Virus record (IMG/VR): IMGVR_UViG_3300034355_001150
Span: 1 to 64,000 of that record
Source of the DNA: a virus
Reading direction: 5' to 3' (one strand)
Length of the DNA: 64,000 nt
Shown one piece after another: positions 35,343 to 42,650 of this stretch. Position 1 is the stretch's first letter, and each line of letters starts with the position of its first letter. The translations under genes were made by a program, and so were the position numbers. A model generated the notes under the pieces. The model was not told the origin of the DNA, made no database searches, and saw only the letters and a list, made by a program, of their open reading frames with translations.

Positions 35343-35343
35343 T

Positions 35344-36927
35344 ATGTCAGCTTTTGAACAGCTAACAGTGGGGTCGGCGGCGCTACCGCCGTCGGGCTCT
35401 ACCGCATATGGTGTGTCTAACCAAAACAATGCAAATATGTTTCTACCGAATAGCGTTGCTAATTTCAACAACTTGCTGCCGCTCACTGGTGATTTTTGTT
35501 GGGAGATGTGGTGCTCCATAGACGGCCTTGGTGGACAGATGTTCAGTTTTGGCAATTTGCCTGGTTATCAGTTTGGTGTTAGTTTTTATCAACCTGGAGA
35601 CGGTACAGCGGCATTGTCATTCCTAGTGGGCGGCGGGCAAGGACCGGATACCTACTACTATGCTCCAGCAAGTAACTACGCAGGAGCAGGATGGATGCAT
35701 CTTGCTTTTGCTCGCAGCGGAACAACAGTGAGCACATGGGTCAATGGGGTGTTATCAGCACGACTATCTGGCTTCACTGGTACAATTGATTCTTCTGTTT
35801 CTACGACCTTATGGATATTTGGTGGTCCAGTTGGCGACCGAGACGAGACTTATGGTTATAGCACGTCCGGCAGCTGGCGTAATCTAAGATATGTCATCGG
35901 TGATTCTGTGTATGGCACTAGTAATTCGTTTGTCCCGCCCCCTGTAAGTGAAAATATACCGGTTATCACCGGGACCCAGTATATTTGGTGGTTGAATCCT
36001 ACAAGCGACATTCCGGATCATAGCACTTTTAACTATGATCCTCGTACTCCTGATTATACTGCGGATGCAGCATGGTTGTGGACTAGTGGAACTGGTGCAT
36101 CAAACGGTACCCAGCCAGCTAAGATGCCGTTCGTATTCCCAGGCGGTGACCCTGCGTTTCCGATTACTAATTACGGACAGATTTTGGGTAGAGGGAGTTT
36201 CACAAACATGGGTACGGCACCTAACCAGCCTATTATCACTAGCGTCGGTCCCGCTGTTCCTGGTTTTTGGGCCAACACTGTGGGCGATTTTACAGCGACG
36301 GGCACTAATGTTCGCATATACAACGCTGGAGCACAAACGCTTTCACCTGGTCAACAGAGTTGCATTTATATCCTATATTTCTATGTCCCTGGTAACATAA
36401 CCAACGAATGCAAAAATTTATTAGTAACAGAAGCAGCAAACGGATTTGTGCTTAACATTGGTAGAACTGGATACGGATTAGATTGGGTATCTATTGAAAC
36501 GTACGAAGGCACTGAGTTGGCATATGGTGCGCACGTATGGGCTCGTAACGCTTGGAATTATTTGGTAGTACAGCGGCTGTGTCAACCATTCTACTCCGCT
36601 TACAACTTTGCTGTTTGGGGCGGATGGGCTGGTGCCAGTATGGTTCCCAAGATACCAATGTATGACGCTGGATTCGCATCCTATTCGTTTGCAGGCAGCA
36701 CCCAACCTTTCTCTATAGGATGTAAAGCTGGGTCAAGCGTGTCGTGTCAATTGTATCTCAGTGAGATTTGGACGTGGATCGGTAATTACGCACCAGAATT
36801 CTATGACTTTGATGCTCCGTTTATATCTCAACAGACGGTCGCTCCATTTGTTAACTACGCCGATGCTGCCCTTGGTATGATCTTTGACGGAGCAAACGGC
36901 AGTACTACATTTAATCAGTTATTATAA
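35344..36927 (+). CDS. Concanavalin/LamG-like virion protein
   Basis: A 527-residue protein starting one base after the stop of the giant fibre. It has a lectin-like beta-sandwich pattern: FCWEMWCSIDGLGGQMFSFG, WMHLAFARSGTTVSTWVNG (about 118-136) and WRNLRYVIGDSVYGTS. A second half is less similar (VWARNAWNYLVVQRLC, FSIGCKAGSS). LamG/ConA folds bind glycans, so it may be a glycan-binding head for the fibre complex or a fibre-tip adhesin. It is unlike its neighbours in lacking the GDGS repeats. Confidence 0.72.
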   Translation: MSAFEQLTVGSAALPPSGSTAYGVSNQNNANMFLPNSVANFNNLLPLTGDFCWEMWCSIDGLGGQMFSFGNLPGYQFGVSFYQPGDGTAALSFLVGGGQGPDTYYYAPASNYAGAGWMHLAFARSGTTVSTWVNGVLSARLSGFTGTIDSSVSTTLWIFGGPVGDRDETYGYSTSGSWRNLRYVIGDSVYGTSNSFVPPPVSENIPVITGTQYIWWLNPTSDIPDHSTFNYDPRTPDYTADAAWLWTSGTGASNGTQPAKMPFVFPGGDPAFPITNYGQILGRGSFTNMGTAPNQPIITSVGPAVPGFWANTVGDFTATGTNVRIYNAGAQTLSPGQQSCIYILYFYVPGNITNECKNLLVTEAANGFVLNIGRTGYGLDWVSIETYEGTELAYGAHVWARNAWNYLVVQRLCQPFYSAYNFAVWGGWAGASMVPKIPMYDAGFASYSFAGSTQPFSIGCKAGSSVSCQLYLSEIWTWIGNYAPEFYDFDAPFISQQTVAPFVNYADAALGMIFDGANGSTTFNQLL

Positions 36928-36928
36928 T

Positions 36929-37678
36929 ATGAATCCCAATTACTTTTACGACCTAAAATATATCAGTCCATATCGGTTTTACATCTTTGAGTATTCAAAG
37001 TTGGACCCTGAACAGAAGGTGGATTTTTCTGTTTATTACGACGAGGGTATGATAGAGGCAGGCTTCTTTAATGATGAGAGTCTTGCTCTGCTTGACCAAT
37101 ACCGTGCTGTCCCTGCTCCCTACTCTTCGTACCCAAGTTTGGCACTTGAGTTTGATTGTGGTTCTAAAACTCCTGCATTCTTTACCAGACTACAGTTTAG
37201 AGCATTCAGAGCAGAAGAGACAATGGCTGGGTTGGCGTCTATTCTTGGTGTTTCTACACCTGCACTACCCGTAGTCAATTCTCCAGCGGAATACGACGAA
37301 GTAGGCATTTATCCCGAAAGAAATCGCAATCAATTCAAGTTTGCCGTTCGCGGTCATGGCCAAGCGTTGAAGGATTTTGCTGACCTTCACGGCTGTAATA
37401 ACACCGATGTAATAATGAGCGTGGATCATCCACCAATGAACACAGCGGTCAACTTCAATTGGGATGGCGAAAGGATGTCACATTTCACATTCTCTGCACC
37501 AGATTTAGGAGTGAATGACGAATGGGTTCAGCATGTCACTGAACACAATGCCGCTAAATGTGCTGAGTATTTTGGCGAGCGTGAATATAATATTCAACGT
37601 GTTGTGAAAATGTCAATAGGCACAGATTTGCCCGATGGGTACTTGAAGGCTTACTTCATTGTTAGAGCATCAAAATAA
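36929..37678 (+). CDS. Protein of unknown function within the fibre operon
   Basis: A 249-residue protein (MNPNYFYDLKYISPYRF...) of normal composition, with no low-complexity repeats. The ATG at 36929 comes one base after the previous stop; an upstream in-frame start would overlap 45 bp of coding sequence. Its place between lectin-like fibre proteins suggests an assembly chaperone, hinge or adhesin accessory protein, but there is no motif to support this. Confidence 0.65.
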   Translation: MNPNYFYDLKYISPYRFYIFEYSKLDPEQKVDFSVYYDEGMIEAGFFNDESLALLDQYRAVPAPYSSYPSLALEFDCGSKTPAFFTRLQFRAFRAEETMAGLASILGVSTPALPVVNSPAEYDEVGIYPERNRNQFKFAVRGHGQALKDFADLHGCNNTDVIMSVDHPPMNTAVNFNWDGERMSHFTFSAPDLGVNDEWVQHVTEHNAAKCAEYFGEREYNIQRVVKMSIGTDLPDGYLKAYFIVRASK

Positions 37679-37684
37679 ACGATT

Positions 37685-38416
37685 ATGTCAATTACAGTAG
37701 AGTCAGGTATTACAGTTCAGAACGGAATCGTCATGGGCGATATACCGATTATCAGTGCTGGTGCCAATACTCACACTATTGTCGCCAACACTAATGCTAG
37801 GATGTCAACCGCTCAAGCTAAGTTTGGAACAGCATCATACACAAGTAACTCTACAGCAGGTTATTTGCGTATCACTCCCTTTTCAGATTTTGTTTGGGGA
37901 ACAGGTGATTTCACGATGGAAATGTGGCTTCGTCCTACATCGGTGACCTCAGCCTACACGTTGGTTGGATTTCGTCCAGCGAGTACAGAAGGTCTATTTC
38001 CTAATATATACGTAAATAACAACAATACAGTAAATTGGTATATTGCGACTGGCAACAGAATAACATCTGCTCTTGGCATTCTGACCTTGAATGATTGGAA
38101 CTCTATTGCGGTTGTTCGGTTATCGGGCAATACCAAGCTATACGTAAATGGCACCCAAACTGGTTCAACCTACGTTGATAACAATAACTACCAAGCTGGA
38201 GCGTGTATCATCGGGGCTAATGATTTTCAAAACGGTACCAGTTTGTTCGTACAAGGCAATCTGGATGAAATCAGATTCAGTAATGTAGCAAGATACTCTG
38301 GCAATTACACGCCTGCTACTGGTCAATTTTGGCCAGATACTTTTACTCGGTTGTTGCTCCATTGTGATGGTGCCAACAACAGCACATCTTTTACAGACTC
38401 AAGTAGCGCAGTATGA
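37685..38416 (+). CDS. LamG/ConA-like adhesin paralogue 1
   Basis: A 243-residue protein with an N-terminal attachment stretch (MSITVESGITVQNGIVMGDIP). A single laminin-G-like domain follows: AKFGTASYTSN, WGTGDFTMEMWLRP, NSIAVVRLSGNTKLYVNG, DEIRFSNVARYSGNYTPAT, and a terminal LLLHCDGANNSTSF. The first of three tandem paralogues with 4-bp overlaps, probably alternative or cooperating glycan-binding tips. Confidence 0.8.
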   Translation: MSITVESGITVQNGIVMGDIPIISAGANTHTIVANTNARMSTAQAKFGTASYTSNSTAGYLRITPFSDFVWGTGDFTMEMWLRPTSVTSAYTLVGFRPASTEGLFPNIYVNNNNTVNWYIATGNRITSALGILTLNDWNSIAVVRLSGNTKLYVNGTQTGSTYVDNNNYQAGACIIGANDFQNGTSLFVQGNLDEIRFSNVARYSGNYTPATGQFWPDTFTRLLLHCDGANNSTSFTDSSSAV

Positions 38417-39144
38417 CAATAACGATTGAATCCGGAATAACAATAGCACCAGGTATTGCCATAGGAGATATACCTGTCTTTTCAAGCGGGGGTGGATTGA
38501 CTCACACTGTCACTCCTGTCGGACAGGCTCAGGTATCAACCGCCCAAGCCAAGTTTGGAACAGGCTCATATACATCCAACAACTTGAGTGGTTACTTGCG
38601 TGTAAATCCTTTTTCGGATTTTGCTTGGGGCACCGGTAATTTTACTATGGAGTTTTGGTACAGACCAGTGGCATTCTCAACAGCATCCACGCTGATTGGG
38701 TTGAGGCCAGCATCAAACGAAGGCGCATATCCGGTCATTTTTATCAATACTAACTCCTCAGTCGGCTATTATGTAAGCGCAGTAACTCGGATAACTTCTG
38801 CGACCACTGTGATTACGGCGAACACTTGGAACTCTATTGCTGTTGTTCGTTCCGCTGGCAACACTAGGATGTACATCAATGGAAACCAAAGTGGCAGTAC
38901 GTTCGTAGATTCTTTCAACTATCAAGCGGGCAACTGTATCATAGCAGGAAATGATTTTACGCTCGGATCTGCTCCTATACTCGGCAACATGGATGAAATC
39001 AGATTGAGCAACATTGCCAGATATACTGCCAACTATACACCAGCTACCTCTGCTTTCACGACAGATAATTACACTAAATTATTGATTCACTGCGATGGAA
39101 CCAATGGCAGTAATGTTTTTGTTGATATGAGCAGTGCTATATGA
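38413..39144 (+). CDS. LamG/ConA-like adhesin paralogue 2
   Basis: A 243-residue protein, same architecture as its upstream neighbour: ITIESGITIAPGIAIGDIP, AKFGTGSYTSN, WGTGNFTMEFWYRP, DEIRLSNIARYTANYTPAT, LLIHCDGTNGS. It is coupled by an ATGA overlap to both neighbours. Loop residues around the predicted binding face differ from paralogue 1 while the framework is conserved, consistent with binding-site diversification. Confidence 0.8.
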   Translation: MTITIESGITIAPGIAIGDIPVFSSGGGLTHTVTPVGQAQVSTAQAKFGTGSYTSNNLSGYLRVNPFSDFAWGTGNFTMEFWYRPVAFSTASTLIGLRPASNEGAYPVIFINTNSSVGYYVSAVTRITSATTVITANTWNSIAVVRSAGNTRMYINGNQSGSTFVDSFNYQAGNCIIAGNDFTLGSAPILGNMDEIRLSNIARYTANYTPATSAFTTDNYTKLLIHCDGTNGSNVFVDMSSAI

Positions 39145-39857
39145 CGTTTGAAATACAACAAGGAATAACTATCGGACAAGGTATCTACTTGGGAGATATG
39201 CCAGCATTCAGGACACCAAAAACTATTAGCGTTATTCAACAAGGAAGAATATCAGATGCTCAAGTAAAATTCGGCACCGGTTCATTGTCAAATAACGGCA
39301 ATCTTGGTGGTATCAGAGCTACACCTACTACTGATTTCGCTTTTGGAACAAATGACTTTACTATTGAGTATTGGTACTATCCTACCAGTTTCACAGATTC
39401 TTTAGGCGTAGATATGAGGCCGGCAGCTACACAAGGAGCATACCCACTCGTTGGCCCACGAGCAACTGGTTCAACTATCTACTATGTGTCGGCTACTACC
39501 AGAATCACTTCTTCCACGACAGCAACGCCACTGAATCAATGGTCGTCGGTATCGGTGGTTCGGTATCAAGGTAATACCAATTTGTATATCAACGGCGTTC
39601 AAGAAGGAGTAACATACGTTGATAATAACAACTACATCGCAGGTAACTGCACGATGGGATGTAATGGATACGATGGCAACGCTGGTACCTTTCCTCTCAA
39701 GGGTTATTTAGACGAGATACGCATTAGCAATGTAGCGAGATATACCGCTAACTACACTCCTGCTGCTCAGGCATTCGTAAATGATCCTTACACTTTGCTA
39801 TTATTGCATTGCGATGGTGCTAATGCCAGTCCGACATTTACGGATACTTGGTTTTAA
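39141..39857 (+). CDS. LamG/ConA-like adhesin paralogue 3
   Basis: A 238-residue protein of the same family (FEIQQGITIGQGIYLGDMP, VKFGTGSLSNNG, FGTNDFTIEYWYYP, DEIRISNVARYTANYTPAA, LLLHCDGANAS). It is the most divergent of the three in its first 60 residues and last of the co-translated set; the unit ends before the late promoter at 39879. Confidence 0.8.
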   Translation: MTFEIQQGITIGQGIYLGDMPAFRTPKTISVIQQGRISDAQVKFGTGSLSNNGNLGGIRATPTTDFAFGTNDFTIEYWYYPTSFTDSLGVDMRPAATQGAYPLVGPRATGSTIYYVSATTRITSSTTATPLNQWSSVSVVRYQGNTNLYINGVQEGVTYVDNNNYIAGNCTMGCNGYDGNAGTFPLKGYLDEIRISNVARYTANYTPAAQAFVNDPYTLLLLHCDGANASPTFTDTWF

Positions 39858-39878
39858 AAACAATTATGCGAATTAAAA

Positions 39879-39886
39879 GATAAATA
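39879..39886 (+). promoter_or_regulatory. T4-type late promoter (GATAAATA)
   Basis: AATTAAAAGATAAATACTAC, 21 bp before the ATG at 39908, which has GAGGATC ahead of it. Confidence 0.65.
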
Positions 39887-39907
39887 CTACTAACAAACGA
39901 GGATCAC

Positions 39908-40837
39908 ATGAAAATTAGCGATGTAATAAGAAATATCAGTGATATGGTAGACTCCACTCCAACCGAAAGGTCAAGTGGTGACAATACCAGCAAATTCACG
40001 GCATTTACTGGCGATTTAACTTTAGTTGAACTACCAGATGGTGAGGATGAAAAACGAAGAGAACCCGGCAAGATGCCTTCGGGCAATGATGAAATGCCGG
40101 AAGACCTTTATCTTCCACCGCTTCAATTAAAATCTGAACTATTGAAGAAAGCAGTAGATGTTGAAAACGTTTTTGATGACGGCACTCCGGCTGTACGCTA
40201 CAACGAAGAATATGGTGATGAGGGATGGCATGGCGATGATAACGATCATAGTTATATCGGTGCTCCTCAAACTGCTGAAGAAGTGGATGGACAACCTGAT
40301 CCTAATGAAACCACCGATGGTTCTGATTCTGGCAAGCGTTCTAAACCAAGAGCAGATTCCGATGATTCGGACGATGATGATTCGGACGACGATGAAGAAC
40401 GTGAACGCGCTGATGAATCTTTGAATCGCATCCTTGAACTTGCTTTAGTAAAGGAATCAAACTATCATGATTCTAAGTTCGTGGACAGGACTGAACGTCT
40501 TGAACGTCTAATGGCTCTTGATAAACGCACAGGTGAGTCAATTGATCGTATTCTTGAACTGGCTCTGGTAAAGGAATCAAACTATCACGATTCTATCGTT
40601 GAGTGGAGCGAGGATGACAACGAGGATCCGGATGTTGCCAAAGCAGACAGAGAGTTATCTCGCTTAGGCAAGACCTCTATCAAAGCAGCCAACATAGACA
40701 CTGACAAAGATAAACTTGACGACAAGGAGGAAGAGCAGTTAGACGAGGAAGTCAAGGAAATGAATCGTATGCGTGAACTGGCCGGGTTGAACCCAGCAGT
40801 ATTGTTCGCGCTCGGCGACGATGATTACCCGGTGTAA
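39908..40837 (+). CDS. Acidic phage protein with duplicated 16-residue motif
   Basis: A 309-residue, strongly acidic protein with a run of aspartate/serine/glutamate (about 148-172). RILELALVKESNYHDS occurs twice (about 173-190 and 215-232), each preceded by charged helix. It ends with a helical segment EEQLDEEVKEMNRMRELAGL. The ELAGL-type ending is reminiscent of short motifs repeated in T4-like phage proteins. It may be a scaffold, prohead or ejected protein; function unknown. It has its own late promoter and a strong terminator. Confidence 0.62.
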   Translation: MKISDVIRNISDMVDSTPTERSSGDNTSKFTAFTGDLTLVELPDGEDEKRREPGKMPSGNDEMPEDLYLPPLQLKSELLKKAVDVENVFDDGTPAVRYNEEYGDEGWHGDDNDHSYIGAPQTAEEVDGQPDPNETTDGSDSGKRSKPRADSDDSDDDDSDDDEERERADESLNRILELALVKESNYHDSKFVDRTERLERLMALDKRTGESIDRILELALVKESNYHDSIVEWSEDDNEDPDVAKADRELSRLGKTSIKAANIDTDKDKLDDKEEEQLDEEVKEMNRMRELAGLNPAVLFALGDDDYPV

Positions 40838-40851
40838 TACCACCGCTTGAC

Positions 40852-40886
40852 AAATATTAAAAGCCCCTTCGGGGCTTTTAATATTT
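40852..40886. terminator. Strong bidirectional terminator
   Basis: AAATATTAAAAGCCCC and its exact complement GGGGCTTTTAATATTT form a 16-bp stem around TTC, with A/T runs on both sides. It separates the convergent genes 39908-40837 (+) and 40894-42006 (-). Confidence 0.9.
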
Positions 40887-40893
40887 TACACCG

Positions 40894-42006
40894 CTAAATT
40901 TGTGGCGGCCAATTCTTTTTACGGTTACCAGCAATCTCCCCAGTTAACCATCTGGGATCATCTTTGGTTGTCCTAAACATATTACCTTGCAAATCCTTCA
41001 CAACCATAGTATCTTTGGCGTGTCCAACCATTTCTCCTGAAATCCATCTTGGATCATCTGCGTTGATGTGGTGAATGACGCCATGTTCATCTCTTGCTTT
41101 TATGGTACCATTGGTGGTACTAACTAACTCACCCGATAGCCGTCGTGGATCATCTATTGCTATATGGTGGACTTTGCCGTTCTGATCTTTAGCAGGCATC
41201 ATGCCTTTAGTGGTGCCGAATAGTTCTCCTGATAACCATTCAGGGTCATCTTTGCCGACGACACGAACCCTTCCGTTTTTATCTCTTGTCGCCACTTTTC
41301 CAGTCGAGATACTAACCAATTCACCCGACAAACGCCGAGGATCATCCATACTGATACGATAAATGTTTCCGTCTTTATCTTTAGCTGGCATCATACCTTT
41401 ATTGATTCCGACTAATTCACCCGACAAACGCCGAGGATCATCCATATTGATATGATAAATGTTTCCATCTTTATCTTTAGCTGGCATCATTCCTTTAAAA
41501 ATATGCATAATATTACCAGTCTGTATTCTCGGGTCATCTATTGATACTCGCATTAAGTTTCCGTCTTTATCTTTAGCTGGCATCATACCTTTATTGATTC
41601 CGACTAATTCACCCGACAAACGACGTGGATCATCAAGTGATACAAAATAGACAAACCCATCTTTATCACACACAGATACCTTTCCAGTAACATAACACTT
41701 GTAACAATCAGATTTATTTAACCACTTATCATCGGCAACCACTTTAAGTCGACGCAAAACTTTATGCTCCCACAGTACTGCGTCATCTGGCGTAGAGAAG
41801 CCTTGGCGTCTGATCTGAATGATATCAGGATCACCGTGTTGTTCTCGGAACTTGGCTACATACTTGCTCGACGTCTGGTATTTAACCCAGAATAAGCCGG
41901 GATCGGCATCTTTTCCATACTTGCTTCCATAATACCAAACATTTAGCCAGGACCAGCCGATCAGGTAGGTATAGTAAATAGGTGTTTTTAATTTTTTGGT
42001 TGCCAT
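40894..42006 (-). CDS. GIY-YIG endonuclease-like protein with eight 32-residue repeats
   Basis: A 370-residue protein. The N-terminal domain (about 10-95) follows the GIY-YIG nuclease pattern: YYTYLIGWS...VWYYGSKYG, an arginine-rich middle (FREQHGD..IIQIRR) and the glutamate in AVLWEHKVLRRL. Residues 108-363 are eight consecutive repeats of exactly 32 residues of the type GMMPAKDKDGNIYRISMDDP followed by RRLSGELVGINK. Repeats of this kind follow nuclease domains in homing-type enzymes of T4-like phages and probably bind DNA. It lies against the direction of the fibre locus, as expected of a mobile gene inserted between structural genes. Late promoter at 42146-42153. Confidence 0.75.
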   Translation of the reverse strand: MATKKLKTPIYYTYLIGWSWLNVWYYGSKYGKDADPGLFWVKYQTSSKYVAKFREQHGDPDIIQIRRQGFSTPDDAVLWEHKVLRRLKVVADDKWLNKSDCYKCYVTGKVSVCDKDGFVYFVSLDDPRRLSGELVGINKGMMPAKDKDGNLMRVSIDDPRIQTGNIMHIFKGMMPAKDKDGNIYHINMDDPRRLSGELVGINKGMMPAKDKDGNIYRISMDDPRRLSGELVSISTGKVATRDKNGRVRVVGKDDPEWLSGELFGTTKGMMPAKDQNGKVHHIAIDDPRRLSGELVSTTNGTIKARDEHGVIHHINADDPRWISGEMVGHAKDTMVVKDLQGNMFRTTKDDPRWLTGEIAGNRKKNWPPQI

Positions 42007-42070
42007 TGATTATCTCCTTTGTTGGTTATGGCAACGCCGATAGAAGATAGTTCAACGCTAAGGTATAATA

Positions 42071-42078
42071 GATAAATA
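42071..42078 (+). promoter_or_regulatory. T4-type late promoter (GATAAATA) with adjacent TATAAT
   Basis: GGTATAATAGATAAATAATC carries both a sigma70-like -10 and a late box. It lies 141 bp upstream of the gene at 42219; the gap between holds the divergent promoter of the GIY-YIG gene. Confidence 0.45.
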
Positions 42079-42145
42079 ATCATTGCTGATGTCCTTCTGC
42101 GACGTTAGAACCGATGGATACTTGCAATATCGTGATCGGTATTTC

Positions 42146-42153
42146 TATTTATC
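42146..42153 (-). promoter_or_regulatory. T4-type late promoter for the GIY-YIG gene
   Basis: Minus-strand TTAGATAAATAGAAA, 140 bp before the ATG at 42006. Confidence 0.45.
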
Positions 42154-42188
42154 TAATTCCTGCCAGTTTACAGTATTTGACGACAAAG

Positions 42189-42196
42189 CATAAATA
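42189..42196 (+). promoter_or_regulatory. Late promoter variant (CATAAATA)
   Basis: AGCATAAATACAATC lies 22 bp before the ATG at 42219; the spacing fits the other late genes although the first base deviates. Confidence 0.45.
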
Positions 42197-42218
42197 CAAT
42201 CAACAACGGAGCAAGATA

Positions 42219-42521
42219 ATGGCTGAAACGGAAGACTGGATTCAAAGACTTTACACATCACGAGATAACAACAATCCTGGTGCTAATTACATAGGCCAAG
42301 AGGGACGTTTATTCTATCGCCCCGACGACAACACCATACGAGTCAGCGATGGTGTTACTCCCGGTGGTATCATTGTTAGCGGTGGCGGTGGTGGCATTGG
42401 TAAAACACAAATTGACGGTGGTGCAGCAGATTCCGTTTATCTTGACGCCGATCAAGTAAACGGTGGTTCTGCCGCCAGCGTGTATACACCAAGTCAAGTT
42501 ATCAATGGTGGTTTTGCTTAA
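42219..42521 (+). CDS. Short fibre-associated protein with attachment-type domain
   Basis: A 100-residue protein. EDWIQRLYTSRDNNNPGANYIGQEGRLFYRPDDNTIRVSDGVTPGG is a variant of the N-terminal attachment domain of the giant fibres (LRRDT...GDG). It is followed by a glycine collar and two short beta repeats (IDGGAADSVYLDADQVNGG). It is a minimal fibre: an attachment domain with almost no shaft. The start at 42219 has ACGGAG upstream; a longer in-frame ORF from 42114 is rejected because its extra residues are not fibre-like and it would precede the promoter. Confidence 0.7.
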   Translation: MAETEDWIQRLYTSRDNNNPGANYIGQEGRLFYRPDDNTIRVSDGVTPGGIIVSGGGGGIGKTQIDGGAADSVYLDADQVNGGSAASVYTPSQVINGGFA

Positions 42522-42542
42522 ACTCATCAATCATTTAACAGC

Positions 42543-42573
42543 AATAACCTCGATTTATTCGGGGTTATTTTTT
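42543..42573 (+). terminator. Rho-independent terminator
   Basis: AATAACCTCG pairs with CGGGGTTATT (one G-T pair), followed by a T-run. It ends the short fibre gene. Confidence 0.8.
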
Positions 42574-42612
42574 GCCCGAATTATTATATCATGAATCAAT
42601 CTCACATAAAAA

Positions 42613-42620
42613 GATAAATA
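42613..42620 (+). promoter_or_regulatory. T4-type late promoter (GATAAATA)
   Basis: AAAAAGATAAATACATC, 30 bp upstream of the ATG at 42651. Confidence 0.65.
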
Positions 42621-42650
42621 CATCATACTTCTTTTTAATAGGTAACATCA

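Noticed and set aside
42114-42218. N-terminal extension of the short fibre protein
   Set aside because: The extra residues are not fibre-like and lie across promoter sequence; the ATG at 42219 has a good ribosome-binding site.
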